Source: CAYHKY01 sp964357355 (GTDB lineage Bacteria > Patescibacteriota > Microgenomatia > UBA10105). Taken from it: DNA of 24,618 nucleotides. The notes beneath the pieces are model-generated. The model worked only from the letters and a program-made list of their open reading frames with translations, had not been told where the DNA came from and searched no databases. Both the position numbers and the translations under genes were made by a program. The number at the start of each line of letters is the position of its first letter. Position 1 is the first letter of the stretch. Below are positions 7,350 to 16,252 of this stretch, piece by piece. The DNA lies in assembly GCA_964357355.1 (NCBI GenBank), contig CAYHKY010000015.1, positions 1-24,618 on the forward strand, read 5' to 3'.

Positions 7350-9077
7350 TTAATACTCCTCAAGCGTTGAAGTGTCTCCTATCGGCAAACCTAATTCTTT
7401 GGCTTTTAGAATCCGGCGCATGATTTTGCCCGAGCGGGTTTTGGGAAGCTTGTCGATGAACTCAATCTCCCTAGGGTAAGCATGTCCGGCAAGATGCTTT
7501 TTGACATATTGCGCTAGTTCATCTTTTAATTTATCACTTTCCCGTTGGTTTTTGATTTTAGATTTTTGATCTTGTTCCAATACTACAAAAGCTTTGATAA
7601 TCTCTCCCCGAAGGGCATCCGGCTTACCGATCACTCCTGCTTCCACAACTGCCGGGTGGGCGACTAAGGCCGACTCCACTTCAAATGGACCCACGCGTTC
7701 ACCCGCAGTTTTGATGACATCATCGGCACGACCAATGAACCAGAAATACCCGTCTTTGTCAATTAAACCCCTATCACCGGAAATGTACCAATTATTTACA
7801 AAATAACTTTCGTATTTATGATGGCGTTTCCAGATTGTTTTCATCATCGATGGCCATCCTGGTTTTAAGGCGATGTTTCCTTCTTGCAGAGGGCCTAATT
7901 CATGGCCATTATCATCAACTATTGCAGCTGTAACTCCGGGAAAAGGTTTTCCCATTGATCCGATTTTAATATCATTGCATGGTAAATTAACGATGCACAT
8001 CGCCCCTGTCTCTGTCTGCCACCATGTATCGTGAAACGGCATCCCAAAAACTTTGATAGCCCAATAAATCGCCTCAGGATTAAGGGGTTCTCCGACTGAA
8101 CACATATGCCGAAGGTGGGTCAAATCAAATTCTTTCGGTTTTTGGTCAGAAGCCATCAACATCCGGATTGCCGTGGGTGCCGTATACCATACACTCACTT
8201 TGTATTTCTGTAATATTTCATACCAGCGCCTGGGATCGAACCGCCCGGCAAATACAACAGATGTTACACCGCAAGCCCAACTACCGAGAATCTGATACGC
8301 GATACCTGTCACCCATCCCGGGTCTGCCGTACACCAATATGTATCACTGTCTTTTAGATCCAATACCCACCTCGAAGTTAAATATTGTTGGATAACGGCA
8401 ATATGAGAATGAACTACGCCTTTTGGTTTGCCTGTCGTACCCGAGGTATAGAGCATAAATGCATAGTCTTCGGGATGCATCTGGGAAATATGCAGCTCCT
8501 CGGAAGCATTCGCAAATGATTTAAGGAAACTTTCGCTGTCCACAACCAAAATATGTTTGAGGTGCGGCAGTCTATTTTTTATTTTCTCAATTCTAGGATA
8601 AAGTTCGGTGGAAGTTATTAATACTTTGGCTTCGCTGTTTCCCAAACGGTCCAGAAGTGCCTGTTCCTGAAAAGCAGAAAACAGAGTTCCGGCAATCGCT
8701 CCGATTTTCAATATTCCTAAAAATGCGAAAAAAAGTTCCGGGATGCGGGGTAAAAATAAAAAGACGCGGTCACCCCTACCAACATCAAAATCCTTAAGAA
8801 TATTTCCGAATTTATTGGAGGCTTTGGCTAGCTGCTCAAATGTATATTGTTTGCTAGTTCCATTTTCCCCTTCCCAATAAAGGGCGATTTTGTTTTTGCG
8901 CCAGGTATCCGCGTGCCGGTCAACTGCATTGAAGGCAGCATTGATTTTACCATCAAACCAGGAGAGCTCTTTTTCCCAATCTTTCCACTCGAAGGATTTG
9001 TAAATTTTGGCGTAATTTTCGAGATTGGGTAGAATTTTATGGTCCTTAGAAGTCTTCTTATAAAGATCTGATTTCAT
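7350..9077 (-). CDS. acsA: Acetyl-CoA synthetase-like AMP-forming acyl-CoA ligase
   Basis: The gene encodes an ANL-superfamily enzyme joining an acid, CoA and ATP to acyl-CoA, AMP and PPi. The P-loop is YTSGTTGKPKGVVH (210-223). The acetate-type core HDTWWQTETG (349-358) has the Trp pair that narrows the acyl pocket in acetate enzymes. The hinge region is YISGDRG, and Lys551 in TRSGKIMRR is the adenylation lysine. Its 575 residues match the short Bacillus AcsA form rather than the 650-residue enterobacterial form. Residues 502-515 (QDQKSKIKNQRESD) look like a small insertion made by an AT-rich repeat in the DNA. It follows fbp by 27 bases. Acetate is the likely substrate, but propionate or another short acid cannot be excluded. 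Confidence 0.85.
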   Translation of the reverse strand: MKSDLYKKTSKDHKILPNLENYAKIYKSFEWKDWEKELSWFDGKINAAFNAVDRHADTWRKNKIALYWEGENGTSKQYTFEQLAKASNKFGNILKDFDVGRGDRVFLFLPRIPELFFAFLGILKIGAIAGTLFSAFQEQALLDRLGNSEAKVLITSTELYPRIEKIKNRLPHLKHILVVDSESFLKSFANASEELHISQMHPEDYAFMLYTSGTTGKPKGVVHSHIAVIQQYLTSRWVLDLKDSDTYWCTADPGWVTGIAYQILGSWACGVTSVVFAGRFDPRRWYEILQKYKVSVWYTAPTAIRMLMASDQKPKEFDLTHLRHMCSVGEPLNPEAIYWAIKVFGMPFHDTWWQTETGAMCIVNLPCNDIKIGSMGKPFPGVTAAIVDDNGHELGPLQEGNIALKPGWPSMMKTIWKRHHKYESYFVNNWYISGDRGLIDKDGYFWFIGRADDVIKTAGERVGPFEVESALVAHPAVVEAGVIGKPDALRGEIIKAFVVLEQDQKSKIKNQRESDKLKDELAQYVKKHLAGHAYPREIEFIDKLPKTRSGKIMRRILKAKELGLPIGDTSTLEEY

Positions 9078-9104
9078 GAACTAATTTTCAATTTTTAAAC
9101 AACC

Positions 9105-10211
9105 TCACTTCTTCCTCACCACAAATTTTTCGCCCAGCCGTTTCAGGTTTTCCACGACTCCGGTATACTCCAACTCATCCATGCCTGCCATACTCGGGCC
9201 ATAAAATCCTTGAGCACGGATTTCAAGTGTTTTGAGAGCGGCTTTTTCGCGAATGACATCCCAGAAGGGTTGATCAAATAAGTCAACGGCTTCTGTGAGT
9301 TTTCCTTCATGTACACAGTAGCCGGCGGCACTCATGATTGTTGGTCCGTCAAAGTAACTAACTATGGAATTTTGCTTAATCGGCATCACCGCCACATGGT
9401 GAGATCCTCGGTTGTCTCCCAATGTAAAATGAGCAAGTGCCCACGGGGAGAGTATTTCTCCGGTTGAGGGAAATTGTTTTTGGGTCCTGACTATTGCCAC
9501 CGGGTCGTCTTTACCGACGTATTTACCTGCAATATTATGGAGTCTCGCGGTTGATCCCACAGCTCCTGTTAATCCGCTGGCGTTCTCAATGACGCTCTCG
9601 ATCACATAATGGTTCGGATCACGAAGCAATGTACAAATATCGTAATAATCCACCGGCACTTTGAGAGTAATCACTTTGTCTGCCTCAGTATAATTGACAT
9701 CCATGATGTTAAACGTAAATCCGGCATTCATGTCAGGAGCCAGTAATAATCCTGCATTGTGATAGGGACTGGCAAAGCACTCAAACAATGGGTAGTTAAA
9801 AACTCCGGGGCCGCATTTGTCACCGGCAAATACTATAAATGGTTCAGCCGCCCGCTCTTCAAATTCAATTTCAGCGCTTCCCGGTCCCATTCCCCGGACA
9901 TTTCCGGAAAATGCATCCTTGAGTAAATCCTGTCCGGCTCCATATAACCCTTGAGATTTGGCAATCTTGGTCGTCTCCACAAATGTGTCCCAGGCAAATT
10001 TATGGATATCGGAATTATCAACCCCACGGGTATGTACCATCAACAAGGCTATATCATCACCTGTAAAAGTTACCCGGCCATCTGAAAGTAAGCCGTTTTT
10101 GATAGCCGATTGAAGAACTTCTTCCGCTTTAGCAATCATCGCATTGCTTGGCCTATTGTGGCCGCCAATTGAACCTGTGTCAGCCTTGATGACAGAAAGT
10201 GTAGTTTTCAT
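9105..10211 (-). CDS. fbp: Class V fructose-1,6-bisphosphate aldolase/phosphatase (archaeal type)
   Basis: This is the bifunctional gluconeogenic enzyme that condenses dihydroxyacetone phosphate with glyceraldehyde 3-phosphate and then removes the 1-phosphate, giving fructose 6-phosphate. The family is recognised along the whole 368 residues: MKTTLSVIKADTGSIGGH at the N-terminus (metal-binding Asp/His), GDDIALLMVHTRGVDN, GPGSAEIEFEERAAEPF, FTFNIMDVNY, VDYYDICTLLRDPNHYVIES, and NIAGKYVGKDDPVAIVRTQK (226-245), the segment where the Schiff-base lysine should lie. GAGGAGGT at 10216-10223 is a near-perfect Shine-Dalgarno, with AGGAGG 5 bases from the ATG, so this start is firm. The family is common in archaea and in deep-branching bacteria. 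The gene sits among ppsA, eno and gpmI, which supports a one-way gluconeogenic role. Confidence 0.92.
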   Translation of the reverse strand: MKTTLSVIKADTGSIGGHNRPSNAMIAKAEEVLQSAIKNGLLSDGRVTFTGDDIALLMVHTRGVDNSDIHKFAWDTFVETTKIAKSQGLYGAGQDLLKDAFSGNVRGMGPGSAEIEFEERAAEPFIVFAGDKCGPGVFNYPLFECFASPYHNAGLLLAPDMNAGFTFNIMDVNYTEADKVITLKVPVDYYDICTLLRDPNHYVIESVIENASGLTGAVGSTARLHNIAGKYVGKDDPVAIVRTQKQFPSTGEILSPWALAHFTLGDNRGSHHVAVMPIKQNSIVSYFDGPTIMSAAGYCVHEGKLTEAVDLFDQPFWDVIREKAALKTLEIRAQGFYGPSMAGMDELEYTGVVENLKRLGEKFVVRKK

Positions 10212-10249
10212 ATTTACCTCCTCAAAATTTTTTAGTACTTCTAGGTGTG

Positions 10250-11878
10250 TTATTGTACGTAAGCCAATAAATTCCTGCCGTTCATAGTCGGAGGAATTGC
10301 TAAGCCAATGAGATTTAATATTGTCGGTGCTATATCAGCTAACATTCCTGATGGCAATTCCTGAGATTTACCCAAAAGGTCCTTGCTGATGCAGATTACC
10401 GGAACGGGATAAGTGGAGTGTTCTGTATCTATTCCTCCAGTGACGGGATCAATCATTTCTTCCACATTACCATGATCGCTAGTTATGATGCAAGCCCCAC
10501 CGTTAGCCAATAGCAAATCCACAATTTTTCCTACACATTTATCTGTTACTTCACAGGCGGTAATTGCTGCCTTAATATTTCCTGTATGAGCCACCATGTC
10601 GGGATTCGCGAAATTAACGACGATGAGGTCATAGTTATTGGCAGCAATTTGTTTTAAGATTGCCTCGGTAATTTCATCGGCACTCATCTCGGGTTTTAGA
10701 TCATAGGTAGGTACTTTGGCTGAGGGGATTATCAGATGATCTTCGCCAATAAATGGATCCTCCCTTTGACCGTTAAAATAATATGTGACAAACCTTTCTT
10801 TTTCTGTCTCAGATACTCTGAGTTGCCGCAAACTAGCCTCTGAAATCACTTTTCCCAAAGGATTTGCTACTACTTGTTCAGGAAATGCAACAGCCACGGG
10901 TAACTTTTTTTCGTATTCCGTCATCGTAACGAAAAAAAGATTTTCTAATAACATAGTTCGTTTGAACGGTTCGTGTGTCTCCTGAACCTGGGTGTGTTTT
11001 TTGTAATATTTGACAGCGTAGGGATCATATCCGCTCAATTTCGCCTGTTCCGAAAAATCAGTTAAAACAAAGGCTTTGGTTAGTTGGCGCGGCCGGTCTA
11101 TACGATAATTAAAAAAGATGACTGAATCATTGTGTTTGGTAAGTGCAATCGGACCATCTCCGCGCACAATGAGTGTTGGTTCTATAAATTCATCCGTCAC
11201 TCCCCGGGCATACGCCTGTGATATTGCTTCCGTGGGACTGTTTGCCGTCAATCCCTGACCTTTTGTGAGTGCTACATAAGCTTTTTCCGTACGTTCCCAG
11301 CGCTGGTCCCTGTCCATGGCAAAGTATCTGCCCATGACTGAAGCAATTGTCCCGATACCCACGCGGTTGATTTCATCTTCGACCTGTCTAATATAAGTCA
11401 CAGCTGATTTGGGAGGGGAATCCCGTCCGTCCGAAATTAAGTGTATAAATACCCGGGAAAAGGCGGCGTTTTTACAGAACCAAAGCAGGGCAAAAAGGTG
11501 TTCCATGTTACTGTGCACTCCTCCAGATCCTATGAGACCAATGAGATGCAAATTTGACATGTGACCTTCACAATGGGAAATTGCCGAAAGAAAGGCTTCG
11601 TTCTGAAAAAAGCTTCCATCAGCAATCGCCATGTTAATCCTGGGCAAGTCCTGATAGACGACTTTTCCCGCACCGATATTTAAATGACCTGTTTCGGTGT
11701 TACCGTCTTCACCTTTTGGTAAACCTACTGCTTCGCCGGAAGCTGCCAATTTACCGTGCGGATAACTCGACCACAGCCGGGGTAAAACGTTTAATTTTGC
11801 AAGGCTGACGGCATTGCCGGGTCCCGGTGGAGCAATTCCCCAGCCATCAATAATAATAAGCACCAAAGGACGATTCAT
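10250..11878 (-). CDS. gpmI: 2,3-bisphosphoglycerate-independent phosphoglycerate mutase
   Basis: The enzyme interconverts 3- and 2-phosphoglycerate with two Mn ions and a phospho-enzyme intermediate. The protein starts LVLIIIDGWG (first metal Asp) and contains HLNIGAGKVVYQDLPRIN, HLISDGRDSPP, ASVMGRYFAMDRDQRWERT and the C-terminal metal site TSDHGNVEEM. It has 542 residues, slightly above the usual 510. The nucleophile motif reads GEDGNTETGH, so Thr61 stands where characterised enzymes have a serine (GNSEVGH). Thr is a known nucleophile elsewhere in the alkaline phosphatase superfamily, so activity is plausible. The ATG overlaps the eno stop by 4 bases (11875-11878), which suggests translational coupling. 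It precedes fbp by 38 bases. Confidence 0.93.
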   Translation of the reverse strand: MNRPLVLIIIDGWGIAPPGPGNAVSLAKLNVLPRLWSSYPHGKLAASGEAVGLPKGEDGNTETGHLNIGAGKVVYQDLPRINMAIADGSFFQNEAFLSAISHCEGHMSNLHLIGLIGSGGVHSNMEHLFALLWFCKNAAFSRVFIHLISDGRDSPPKSAVTYIRQVEDEINRVGIGTIASVMGRYFAMDRDQRWERTEKAYVALTKGQGLTANSPTEAISQAYARGVTDEFIEPTLIVRGDGPIALTKHNDSVIFFNYRIDRPRQLTKAFVLTDFSEQAKLSGYDPYAVKYYKKHTQVQETHEPFKRTMLLENLFFVTMTEYEKKLPVAVAFPEQVVANPLGKVISEASLRQLRVSETEKERFVTYYFNGQREDPFIGEDHLIIPSAKVPTYDLKPEMSADEITEAILKQIAANNYDLIVVNFANPDMVAHTGNIKAAITACEVTDKCVGKIVDLLLANGGACIITSDHGNVEEMIDPVTGGIDTEHSTYPVPVICISKDLLGKSQELPSGMLADIAPTILNLIGLAIPPTMNGRNLLAYVQ

Positions 11879-13146
11879 ATAGTTAGTTTCAGTTCCCGCT
11901 CTATCTCCAATAATCTATTGTATTTGGCAACCCGCTCGCCTCTTGCCGGTGCACCGAATTTCACATAGTCGGCGCCAGTTCCTACTGCCAAGTCTGCGAT
12001 AAAAGCATCATTTGTTTCACCGCTTCTGTGCGACACAATGATTTTAAAATCCCCTGAACGCGCGATCTTAATCACATTGAGAGTCTCAGAAAGAGTCCCA
12101 ATTTGGTTTGGTTTTACCAAAATCGCCGAACAGGCTTTGTCTTGGATGGCTTTTCGTAGTCTGTCAGGATTGGTAACTAGTAAATCATCACCCACAATAA
12201 TTACTTCCCGATTCATTTTTTGGGTCAAATTCTGCCAACTTTTCCAGTCATCTTCCGACAAAGGATCTTCAAGAAGCAGCAAGTGATAATTTTTATGTAA
12301 CTCGACCAGGTAGTCAATAAATTCTTCGCTGGAAAGTGAAGTAGGTCTGTCTTTGATCAGATATGCATCTTCCCGACGAAAATTTGTCGCTGCCAGGTCC
12401 ATACCCAAAAAAATGTCAAACCCGAATTTGTAACGTGTAGCCCGAATTGCCTCCATAATCGCTTCCAATGCATCAGTATTGGTATATAAATTTGGAACAA
12501 AACCTCCCTCGTCACCTACTGAATGAGTGGCATTACGTCCGATAAGAACGGTTTTCAATTTTTGATACACTTCTTCACCGATTTGAAGCGCTTCATGATA
12601 AGGTTTGATGGTTGCGGGGACTACATGAAATTCCTGAAAATCTAGGTTTCCGGTCCCATGTTTGCCACCGTTGATAATGTTAAAAGTTGGCGTCGGCATG
12701 GCACCTATATTATTTGGTAACTTGCCGTTGATGAGCTCATTTATGTAAGTATACAAAGGTAAATGCACAGCTATTGCTGCTGCGCGGCAAACTGCCAATG
12801 AAACAGACAAGATGCTATTGGATCCCAACCGGGATTTATTTTTGGTTCCGTCAATTTCCAACATGAGTGCATCAATTTCCCCTTGCTTGATTACATCAAG
12901 ACCCCTAAGCCGCGGCGCGATAACGGTATTGACGTTGGCGACAGCTTTCAGTACACCCATACCGGAATACCTGTTGGGATCTTCATCCCGCAATTCGACC
13001 GCTTCATATTTACCGATTGATGCGCCACTGGGAATTGAAGCTAAGCAATTTGTTCCATCTGATAAAACGATCGAAGTTTCAATAGTCGGATTGCCACGAG
13101 AATCCAATATCTCGTGCGCTTGAATTTGTTTGATGGTTGCCATCAT
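11875..13146 (-). CDS. eno: Enolase (phosphopyruvate hydratase)
   Basis: Enolase interconverts 2-phosphoglycerate and phosphoenolpyruvate. Recognised motifs are EILDSRGNPTIE at the N-terminus, FNIINGGKHGTGNLDFQEF, GDEGGFVPN, metal ligands in GMDLAA, LLEDPLSEDDW and GDDLLVTN, the catalytic lysine in LVKPNQIGTLSE, and SHRSGETND. It is 423 residues, the family length. The mobile-loop motif normally SGASTG reads SGASIG here (Ile44). The start is an ATGATG that overlaps the ppsA stop TGA. An AAAGG upstream makes either ATG workable, and the second gives the classic MATIKQI beginning. It lies between ppsA and gpmI, matching the pathway order of the reactions. Confidence 0.95.
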   Translation of the reverse strand: MMATIKQIQAHEILDSRGNPTIETSIVLSDGTNCLASIPSGASIGKYEAVELRDEDPNRYSGMGVLKAVANVNTVIAPRLRGLDVIKQGEIDALMLEIDGTKNKSRLGSNSILSVSLAVCRAAAIAVHLPLYTYINELINGKLPNNIGAMPTPTFNIINGGKHGTGNLDFQEFHVVPATIKPYHEALQIGEEVYQKLKTVLIGRNATHSVGDEGGFVPNLYTNTDALEAIMEAIRATRYKFGFDIFLGMDLAATNFRREDAYLIKDRPTSLSSEEFIDYLVELHKNYHLLLLEDPLSEDDWKSWQNLTQKMNREVIIVGDDLLVTNPDRLRKAIQDKACSAILVKPNQIGTLSETLNVIKIARSGDFKIIVSHRSGETNDAFIADLAVGTGADYVKFGAPARGERVAKYNRLLEIERELKLTI

Positions 13147-15455
13147 TTACCTTTCACGAGTTTTTTTTCGGCTTCATAGACCGTCTCCCGCACTTGATCC
13201 ACAACATCACGGTTAACGGAAATTGAAGTTATGCCCCAGGAAACCAACTTCTCGACGAGCTCCGGATAATCAGATGGCGCTTGGCCGCAAATTGAAACTG
13301 TAACATGGTGTTTGTGACATGTCTTGATCACCCGTTCAAGTGCCCACAGTACTGCCGGGTCGCGTTCATTAAAAACGTGCGAAACTTCGCTGTTGTCACG
13401 GTCAACTCCTAAAATCAACATGGTCAAATCATTAGAGCCGATAGACACTCCATCTATCCCTTGGGCAAGAAATTGTTCCAGCAATATCACATTTGACGGT
13501 ATTTCTACCATCATCCAGAGTTTGAATGAAGCGCTTCGCGTTAACCCTTCGGCAGAAATGAGTTTTTTGACTTCACCAAGTTCCCAGGGAGTATGAATAA
13601 ACGGTATCATTAACCATAAGTTTTTAAATCCAAGTTTGTTACGTACGCGCTTGATTGCTTCAAGTTCAAGGTTAAAGACTGCCGGATCTGATAAATATCT
13701 GAAACACCCCCTAAACCCCAGCATAGGATTAGCTTCCTCCGGCTCAAAATCTTTACCGCCTTTAAGATTTCTGTATTCGTTAGTACGAAAGTCTGTTGCC
13801 CGATAGACAACCGGACGTGGATGAAAGGCTTCACAAAAAACAGCTAATTTGTTGGACAACTCGTTCACAAAAACATGCTGCTTGTGATCTTTGATAAATT
13901 TCTTAGGGTGGGTTCCAATTCCTGCAATCATAAATTCTGCGCGCAATAACCCCACACCTTCAACACGCATTTTAGCTACTTCATGAGCTTTTTCCGGCTC
14001 TGCTAAATTGACATATAGTTTAGTAGCTGTTTTAAGAATCGAATGAGTTTGCACATTACCTGGGGTAAGACTTTTAATTTCCGGTGTTTCAGTTTTAAGT
14101 CCGGCTGATATATATATCCCACCTTTATAAATAACTCCACGGGAACCGTGTACCGTGACTACTTGTCCTGTTTTCAATTCCTTAAGTGCTCCAACTACTC
14201 CAACTACCGCAGGTATTCCTAACTCGCGGGAAACGATTGCCGCGTGTGAAGTTCGGCCTCCGGTTTCTGTCACTATGGCTACGACTTTTCTCATCGCCGG
14301 CACATAATCAGGATTTGTTTGCGGTGCTACCAAAATATCTCCCGGTTTCACTTTGTCTATTTCATCAACTGATTTAATTATTCTCACCGGACCGCTAGCA
14401 ATTCCCGGTGAAGCGGGATCACCCTTGAGAAGAACTATATGAGTATGGGAAACTTCATGGCGGTCACCAGCCTGAGATAGGTAAGTCGATTCAGTTTTTT
14501 TTATGGTAGTAATCGGCCTGGTTTGAGTGATGTAAATCCGGCCTTTTTCAATTGCCCATTCAATATCCTGCGGAAAATAATAATGTTTTTCAAGTAACTT
14601 ACCAAACTCTGCAAGTCTCGTTACTTGCGCGTCCGTAATTTTGGACAGTGCCCGCTTAGACTGCGGGACATAATCAATAATAGTTTTACCCCTCTTCAAA
14701 AGCATCTGTTTCTCCTGAGAATTTATTTTCTTGTGAGTTATTTCCAAAGAATTTTTGTCTACTTCATAATGATCAGGTGTAACCGCTCCTTGCACAATCA
14801 ATTCCCCAAGTCCATAAATACCCTCAATCACTATCGTGGATTTCTCACTTGTCACCGGGTTGATGGTAAACATGATGCCTGAAACATCTGACTGAACCAT
14901 TTTTTGCACCGGCACAGCAATTCCAACTTTGAAATGATCAAATTTGTTCTCTACCCGGTAAAAGATGGCGCGCGCGGTAAAAAGCGATGCCCAGCACAAA
15001 CGGACATGGTGAACAACTGACGCCTCACCTTTGATATTTAAAAATGTCGCCTGCTGACCCGCAAATGAAGCATTAGGCAGATCTTCAGCAGTCGCAGAAG
15101 ATCTGACAGCTACGTATGGATCGCGGAGAATTTTACCCATTGCGTGGTAGTATTCGACGATTTCTTTGGCTACCTCTGTGGGAATTTCCGCGGATGAAAT
15201 AATCTCCTGGGCTTTTTTAGCTGCCGTTTCCAGTTTGTGGCTTTGGGAAACATCCAATCTATGAAGTATGCGCTCCAAGTCATCCTTAATCCCGGTTTTT
15301 TCGAGAAATAAATAATATGCCTGTGCAGTAACGATAAATCCATTGGGTACGGGGATGCCGATTTTGGTCATCTCGCCTAAATTTGCGCCTTTTCCGCCGA
15401 CAAATTCCAAATCATGTTTATCGACATCTTTAAACCAGACAACAAGTTTGGTCAT
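13143..15455 (-). CDS. ppsA: Phosphoenolpyruvate synthase (pyruvate, water dikinase)
   Basis: The enzyme makes PEP from pyruvate, ATP and water, releasing AMP and phosphate; it is the entry step of gluconeogenesis. Residues run in the standard order: an ATP-grasp domain (FVGGKGANLGEMTKIGIPVP, VAVRSSATAEDLPNASFAGQ, QDIEWAIEKGRIYITQTRP), the swivelling phosphohistidine domain (TETGGRTSHAAIVSRELGIP), and the PEP-binding barrel ending SIGSNDLTMLILGVDRDN and VSICGQAPSDYPELVEKL. The frame is open from a TTG at 15491, but MTKLVVWFKDVDK at ATG 15455 is the family start. A -10 TATACT lies 6 bases before it, so I choose 15455 (770 aa; E. coli has 792). It is the first gene of the gluconeogenic operon and overlaps eno by 4 bases. 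Confidence 0.93.
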   Translation of the reverse strand: MTKLVVWFKDVDKHDLEFVGGKGANLGEMTKIGIPVPNGFIVTAQAYYLFLEKTGIKDDLERILHRLDVSQSHKLETAAKKAQEIISSAEIPTEVAKEIVEYYHAMGKILRDPYVAVRSSATAEDLPNASFAGQQATFLNIKGEASVVHHVRLCWASLFTARAIFYRVENKFDHFKVGIAVPVQKMVQSDVSGIMFTINPVTSEKSTIVIEGIYGLGELIVQGAVTPDHYEVDKNSLEITHKKINSQEKQMLLKRGKTIIDYVPQSKRALSKITDAQVTRLAEFGKLLEKHYYFPQDIEWAIEKGRIYITQTRPITTIKKTESTYLSQAGDRHEVSHTHIVLLKGDPASPGIASGPVRIIKSVDEIDKVKPGDILVAPQTNPDYVPAMRKVVAIVTETGGRTSHAAIVSRELGIPAVVGVVGALKELKTGQVVTVHGSRGVIYKGGIYISAGLKTETPEIKSLTPGNVQTHSILKTATKLYVNLAEPEKAHEVAKMRVEGVGLLRAEFMIAGIGTHPKKFIKDHKQHVFVNELSNKLAVFCEAFHPRPVVYRATDFRTNEYRNLKGGKDFEPEEANPMLGFRGCFRYLSDPAVFNLELEAIKRVRNKLGFKNLWLMIPFIHTPWELGEVKKLISAEGLTRSASFKLWMMVEIPSNVILLEQFLAQGIDGVSIGSNDLTMLILGVDRDNSEVSHVFNERDPAVLWALERVIKTCHKHHVTVSICGQAPSDYPELVEKLVSWGITSISVNRDVVDQVRETVYEAEKKLVKGK

Positions 15456-15461
15456 AATTAG

Positions 15462-15491
15462 AGTATAGGCATAATTTATAATGTTTAGCAA
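15462..15491 (-). promoter_or_regulatory. ppsA operon promoter
   Basis: On the minus strand TTGCTA (15486-15491) and TATACT (15462-15467) are 18 bases apart. Only 6 bases separate the -10 box from the ppsA ATG, which would place the transcript start on or next to the A of ATG: a leaderless mRNA. No Shine-Dalgarno precedes the gene. Confidence 0.55.
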
Positions 15492-15525
15492 GAGGGGACA
15501 ATCGAATATCCGGGACTGCCGGGGG

Positions 15526-16245
15526 TTAAATCTTGACCCACTTTAATCCCAAAATCCGGGGACTTTCACCGTCTTCGGTATTTTCTTCTATCCGGTCCAG
15601 ATGGAAATATGGAGTAAATGGATTAAGATAATTTTTTAGCGGACGGTGAAAATATTCAAGCACTGCTTTATCCCATAAGGATTTTTTCGTGCGCATTTCT
15701 TCCTGAAAGTAGCTTCCGGATTTCATAAACTTATCGTTTTTGTGACCTTTTAATTCCTGGGCTCTCAGGAAAAGCTGATGCCCCGGATGATCAACGATAC
15801 TTACTAATACACCACTTTTTTTTAATACTCTGTGAACTTCTTTTACAAATACATTTAATTGGGGTAAATATTGTAAAACCATGTTGGCAATCACTACGTC
15901 AAAGCTGTCAGCTGCAAGCGGTAGTTTTTTAAGCAAGTTCGCATGCAGAAGAACTACATTTTTATGCGGTTTGGCTTGCTCCTTAGCAAAGGTAAGCAGC
16001 CTCTTGGAATAATCTATGCCAACCATTGAATTAGCATAGGGGGCTAATTTTGGAATCAAATACCCGTTACCGCAACCGGCATCAAGAACACGTGCGCCTT
16101 TGATGCCTTTGAGGAATTCAAATATGACAGGGTCTATATGTTTCTCGTGCAGCTTATCACCCTTTATACCAATCCCCTTGTGATAAAGTTCTGCCACTTC
16201 ATCCCATTGGTTAGCAGATAAAACAGGCGAATTATTTTTTTTCAT
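15526..16245 (-). CDS. Class I SAM-dependent methyltransferase
   Basis: Motif I is GARVLDAGCGNGYLIPKLA and binds S-adenosylmethionine. Motif II follows as VGIDYSKRLLTFAKEQA, then SFDVVIANMVLQYLPQL and VHRVLKKSGVLVSIVDHPG. The fold is the Methyltransf_11/25 type. The substrate is not evident. The C-terminal part (SYFQEEMRTKKSLWDKAVLEYFHRPLKNY) resembles lipid- or small-molecule-type methyltransferases only loosely. The open frame begins at a TTG (16281) overlapping the previous gene; ATG 16245 (MKKNNSPVLSANQWDEV, 239 aa) is 7 bases after that gene's stop, with a weak GTGAG upstream. It is probably co-transcribed with the hexose-phosphate mutase. Confidence 0.85.
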   Translation of the reverse strand: MKKNNSPVLSANQWDEVAELYHKGIGIKGDKLHEKHIDPVIFEFLKGIKGARVLDAGCGNGYLIPKLAPYANSMVGIDYSKRLLTFAKEQAKPHKNVVLLHANLLKKLPLAADSFDVVIANMVLQYLPQLNVFVKEVHRVLKKSGVLVSIVDHPGHQLFLRAQELKGHKNDKFMKSGSYFQEEMRTKKSLWDKAVLEYFHRPLKNYLNPFTPYFHLDRIEENTEDGESPRILGLKWVKI

Positions 16246-16252
16246 ATAAAAC

